Assembly (NCBI GenBank): GCA_946405565.1
Contig: CAMJHU010000098.1
Coordinates: 1-7,043 of the forward strand
DNA: 7,043 nt
Source: an uncultured Clostridia bacterium
GTDB lineage: Bacteria > Bacillota > Clostridia > Oscillospirales > Acutalibacteraceae
Direction: 5' to 3'
The notes under the pieces are model-generated. The model did no database searches, was not told the origin of the DNA, and saw nothing but the letters and a program-made list of their open reading frames with translations. The translations under genes were made by a program, and so were the position numbers. Below are positions 5,862 to 7,043 of this stretch, piece by piece (the first letter of the stretch is position 1; every line of letters starts with the position of its first letter).

Positions 5862-7043
5862 TTGACCAAAAAACGAGTAGACTTTGTAAACTTTCACAAA
5901 TCCATGACGATTGTCAGTGTGCCGGTGCTGGCGCTGATTCTGACCGTGAGCCTGCTGGCGGTGGTGGTGATGACCCGCCGCCCCCAGACGGCTTCCGGGA
6001 ACAAGGTGTCGTCGGGCGACCGTTCCGGCACGCTCTCGCCGTCGGATATTTCTTCGGCAGAGCCGGAACCACTTCACGTCACGTCGTCGGCGACCCTTTC
6101 CGTGACGGGGGATATCATCGTTCACGCGCCCATGCTGACCGCCGCCTATGACAAAAAAACCAAAACCTACCATTTTGACAATTATTTTTCCTATCTGACG
6201 CCCTATGTGTCCGCGTCGGATTACGCGGTTGCCAATCTGGAAACTACCCTGCGCGGTACCGATGGCGGTGACAAATACCGCGGCTATCCCTGCTTCAACA
6301 CGCCCGACGCTATCGCCGATGCACTGAAACAGGCGGGCTTTGATATGCTGCTGACCGCCAACAACCATACCTACGATTCCGGCATGAAGGGTCTGACCCG
6401 CACGCTTGACGTACTCAATGACAAGGGCTTTGACCATATCGGCACGTTCCGGAAGGCGGGGGACAAGCGGTATCTGGTCAGGGAGGTCAACGGCATTCAC
6501 ATCGGTATGACCTGCTATACCTACGAGACAAGCGGCAAAAACAGCGCCAAAAAATCCCTCAACGGCATTCCGCTGAGTGCCGAAGCCGGCGCGCTGGTGG
6601 ATTCGTTCCGTTACACCAAACTCGACGCGTTCTATGAGGAACTCGCCGCGCGTCTGGCAGAGATGAAGAACGAAGGCGCGGAAGTAAATGTGCTGTTTAT
6701 TCACTGGGGAACCGAGTATCAGCTGGTTCCCAACCAGTATCAGAAAAAAATGGCACAGGCGATTTGTGATATGGGCTTCGACGTGATTGTGGGAGGGCAT
6801 CCCCATGTGCTCCAGCCCGCGACGCTGCTCACGTCCAAAAAAGACCCGGCGCATAAAACGTTTTGTCTGTATTCCACGGGCAATGCCGTGTCCAATCAGC
6901 GCAAGGAACGCTCTACCCTCAAAACCGGACACACGGAGGACGGCTGCCTGCTGCAGGTGACGTTCCGGAAATTCAGCGACGGGCGCGTGGTGGTGGCGGA
7001 TACCGATCTGCTTCCCACATGGGTCAACCTTCGCACCGACAAG
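5862..7043 (+). CDS. CapA-family membrane-anchored metallophosphatase-like protein (3' end outside window)
   Basis: The frame is open from TTG 5862 to the window edge, 394 codons with no stop. TTG is chosen because GAGGTG lies 5 nt upstream and TGA 5850 blocks earlier starts. Residues 1-15 are basic (T-K-K-R), and about 16-37 form a hydrophobic segment followed by M-T-R-R-P: a signal anchor. Residues about 41-77 are a Ser/Pro/Glu-rich linker. The CapA domain follows: S-V-T-G-D-I-I-V-H (Asp84, His88), A-N-L-E-T (Asn125, Glu127), T-A-N-N-H-T-Y-D (Asn168, His169), I-H-W-G-T-E-Y (His281), V-G-G-H-P-H-V (His313, His315) and Y-S-T-G-N (337-341). These fit the metal-binding motifs of the CapA/PgsA superfamily, known from poly-gamma-glutamate capsule synthesis but including many standalone members of unknown substrate. 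No capB/capC-like gene is visible here, so poly-gamma-glutamate synthesis cannot be claimed. The catalytic domain should lie outside the membrane. Family confidence is high; role is inferred. Confidence 0.92.
   Translation, partial: MTKKRVDFVNFHKSMTIVSVPVLALILTVSLLAVVVMTRRPQTASGNKVSSGDRSGTLSPSDISSAEPEPLHVTSSATLSVTGDIIVHAPMLTAAYDKKTKTYHFDNYFSYLTPYVSASDYAVANLETTLRGTDGGDKYRGYPCFNTPDAIADALKQAGFDMLLTANNHTYDSGMKGLTRTLDVLNDKGFDHIGTFRKAGDKRYLVREVNGIHIGMTCYTYETSGKNSAKKSLNGIPLSAEAGALVDSFRYTKLDAFYEELAARLAEMKNEGAEVNVLFIHWGTEYQLVPNQYQKKMAQAICDMGFDVIVGGHPHVLQPATLLTSKKDPAHKTFCLYSTGNAVSNQRKERSTLKTGHTEDGCLLQVTFRKFSDGRVVVADTDLLPTWVNLRTDK

Noticed and set aside
5409..6932. Long minus-strand open frame (507 codons) covering the intergenic region and the capA-like gene
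   Set aside because: Its translation is rich in Arg, His and Gln with no domain, and it runs antisense to a clear CapA protein with all family motifs. It is a shadow of GC-rich codon use.

Overview
The window is one + strand block of exported cell-envelope genes. It most likely comes from a GC-rich Gram-positive anaerobe of the Clostridia (Ruminococcaceae/Oscillospiraceae-like gut lineages are a reasonable guess). That guess rests on the cell-wall-binding repeats, the NlpC/P60, CHAP and CapA families, strong GAGGTG ribosome binding sites and the GC-rich third codon positions. No rRNA, tRNA or other phylogenetic marker is present, so the taxonomy is inference. I see no integrase, transposase, CRISPR array or tRNA.

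Layout: (1) 1-3651 is the 3' part of a very large surface protein. It has about 45 visible cell-wall/glucan-binding type repeats of about 20-21 residues, then a C-terminal NlpC/P60 cysteine peptidase domain with unusual residues around the active site. The gene starts upstream of the window. (2) After a 54-bp gap with no convincing terminator, 3706-5412 encodes a complete secreted protein: signal peptide, CHAP domain, Fn3-like domain and three Ig-like domains repeated with an exact 89-residue (267-bp) period. (3) 5413-5861 is a 449-bp non-coding region. It opens with four GC-rich hairpins joined by a repeated GGCAGG spacer, carries a 12-bp perfect palindrome and some weaker inverted repeats, and ends with a possible weak promoter and a good ribosome binding site. 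(4) 5862-7043 is the 5' part of a membrane-anchored CapA-family metallophosphatase-like protein. It starts at TTG and runs off the end of the window.

How they may work together: the first two genes encode different papain-fold peptidoglycan hydrolases (NlpC/P60 and CHAP), each with a large binding or spacer module. The third encodes an extracytoplasmic CapA-like enzyme of a family linked to poly-gamma-glutamate/capsule or wall-polymer metabolism. The likely theme is cell-wall remodelling or surface-polymer handling. The first two genes could be one transcript; the third probably has its own promoter or depends on read-through past the hairpins. The families are known. The least ordinary items are the modular hairpin array, the altered NlpC/P60 motif and the array architecture of the giant protein.
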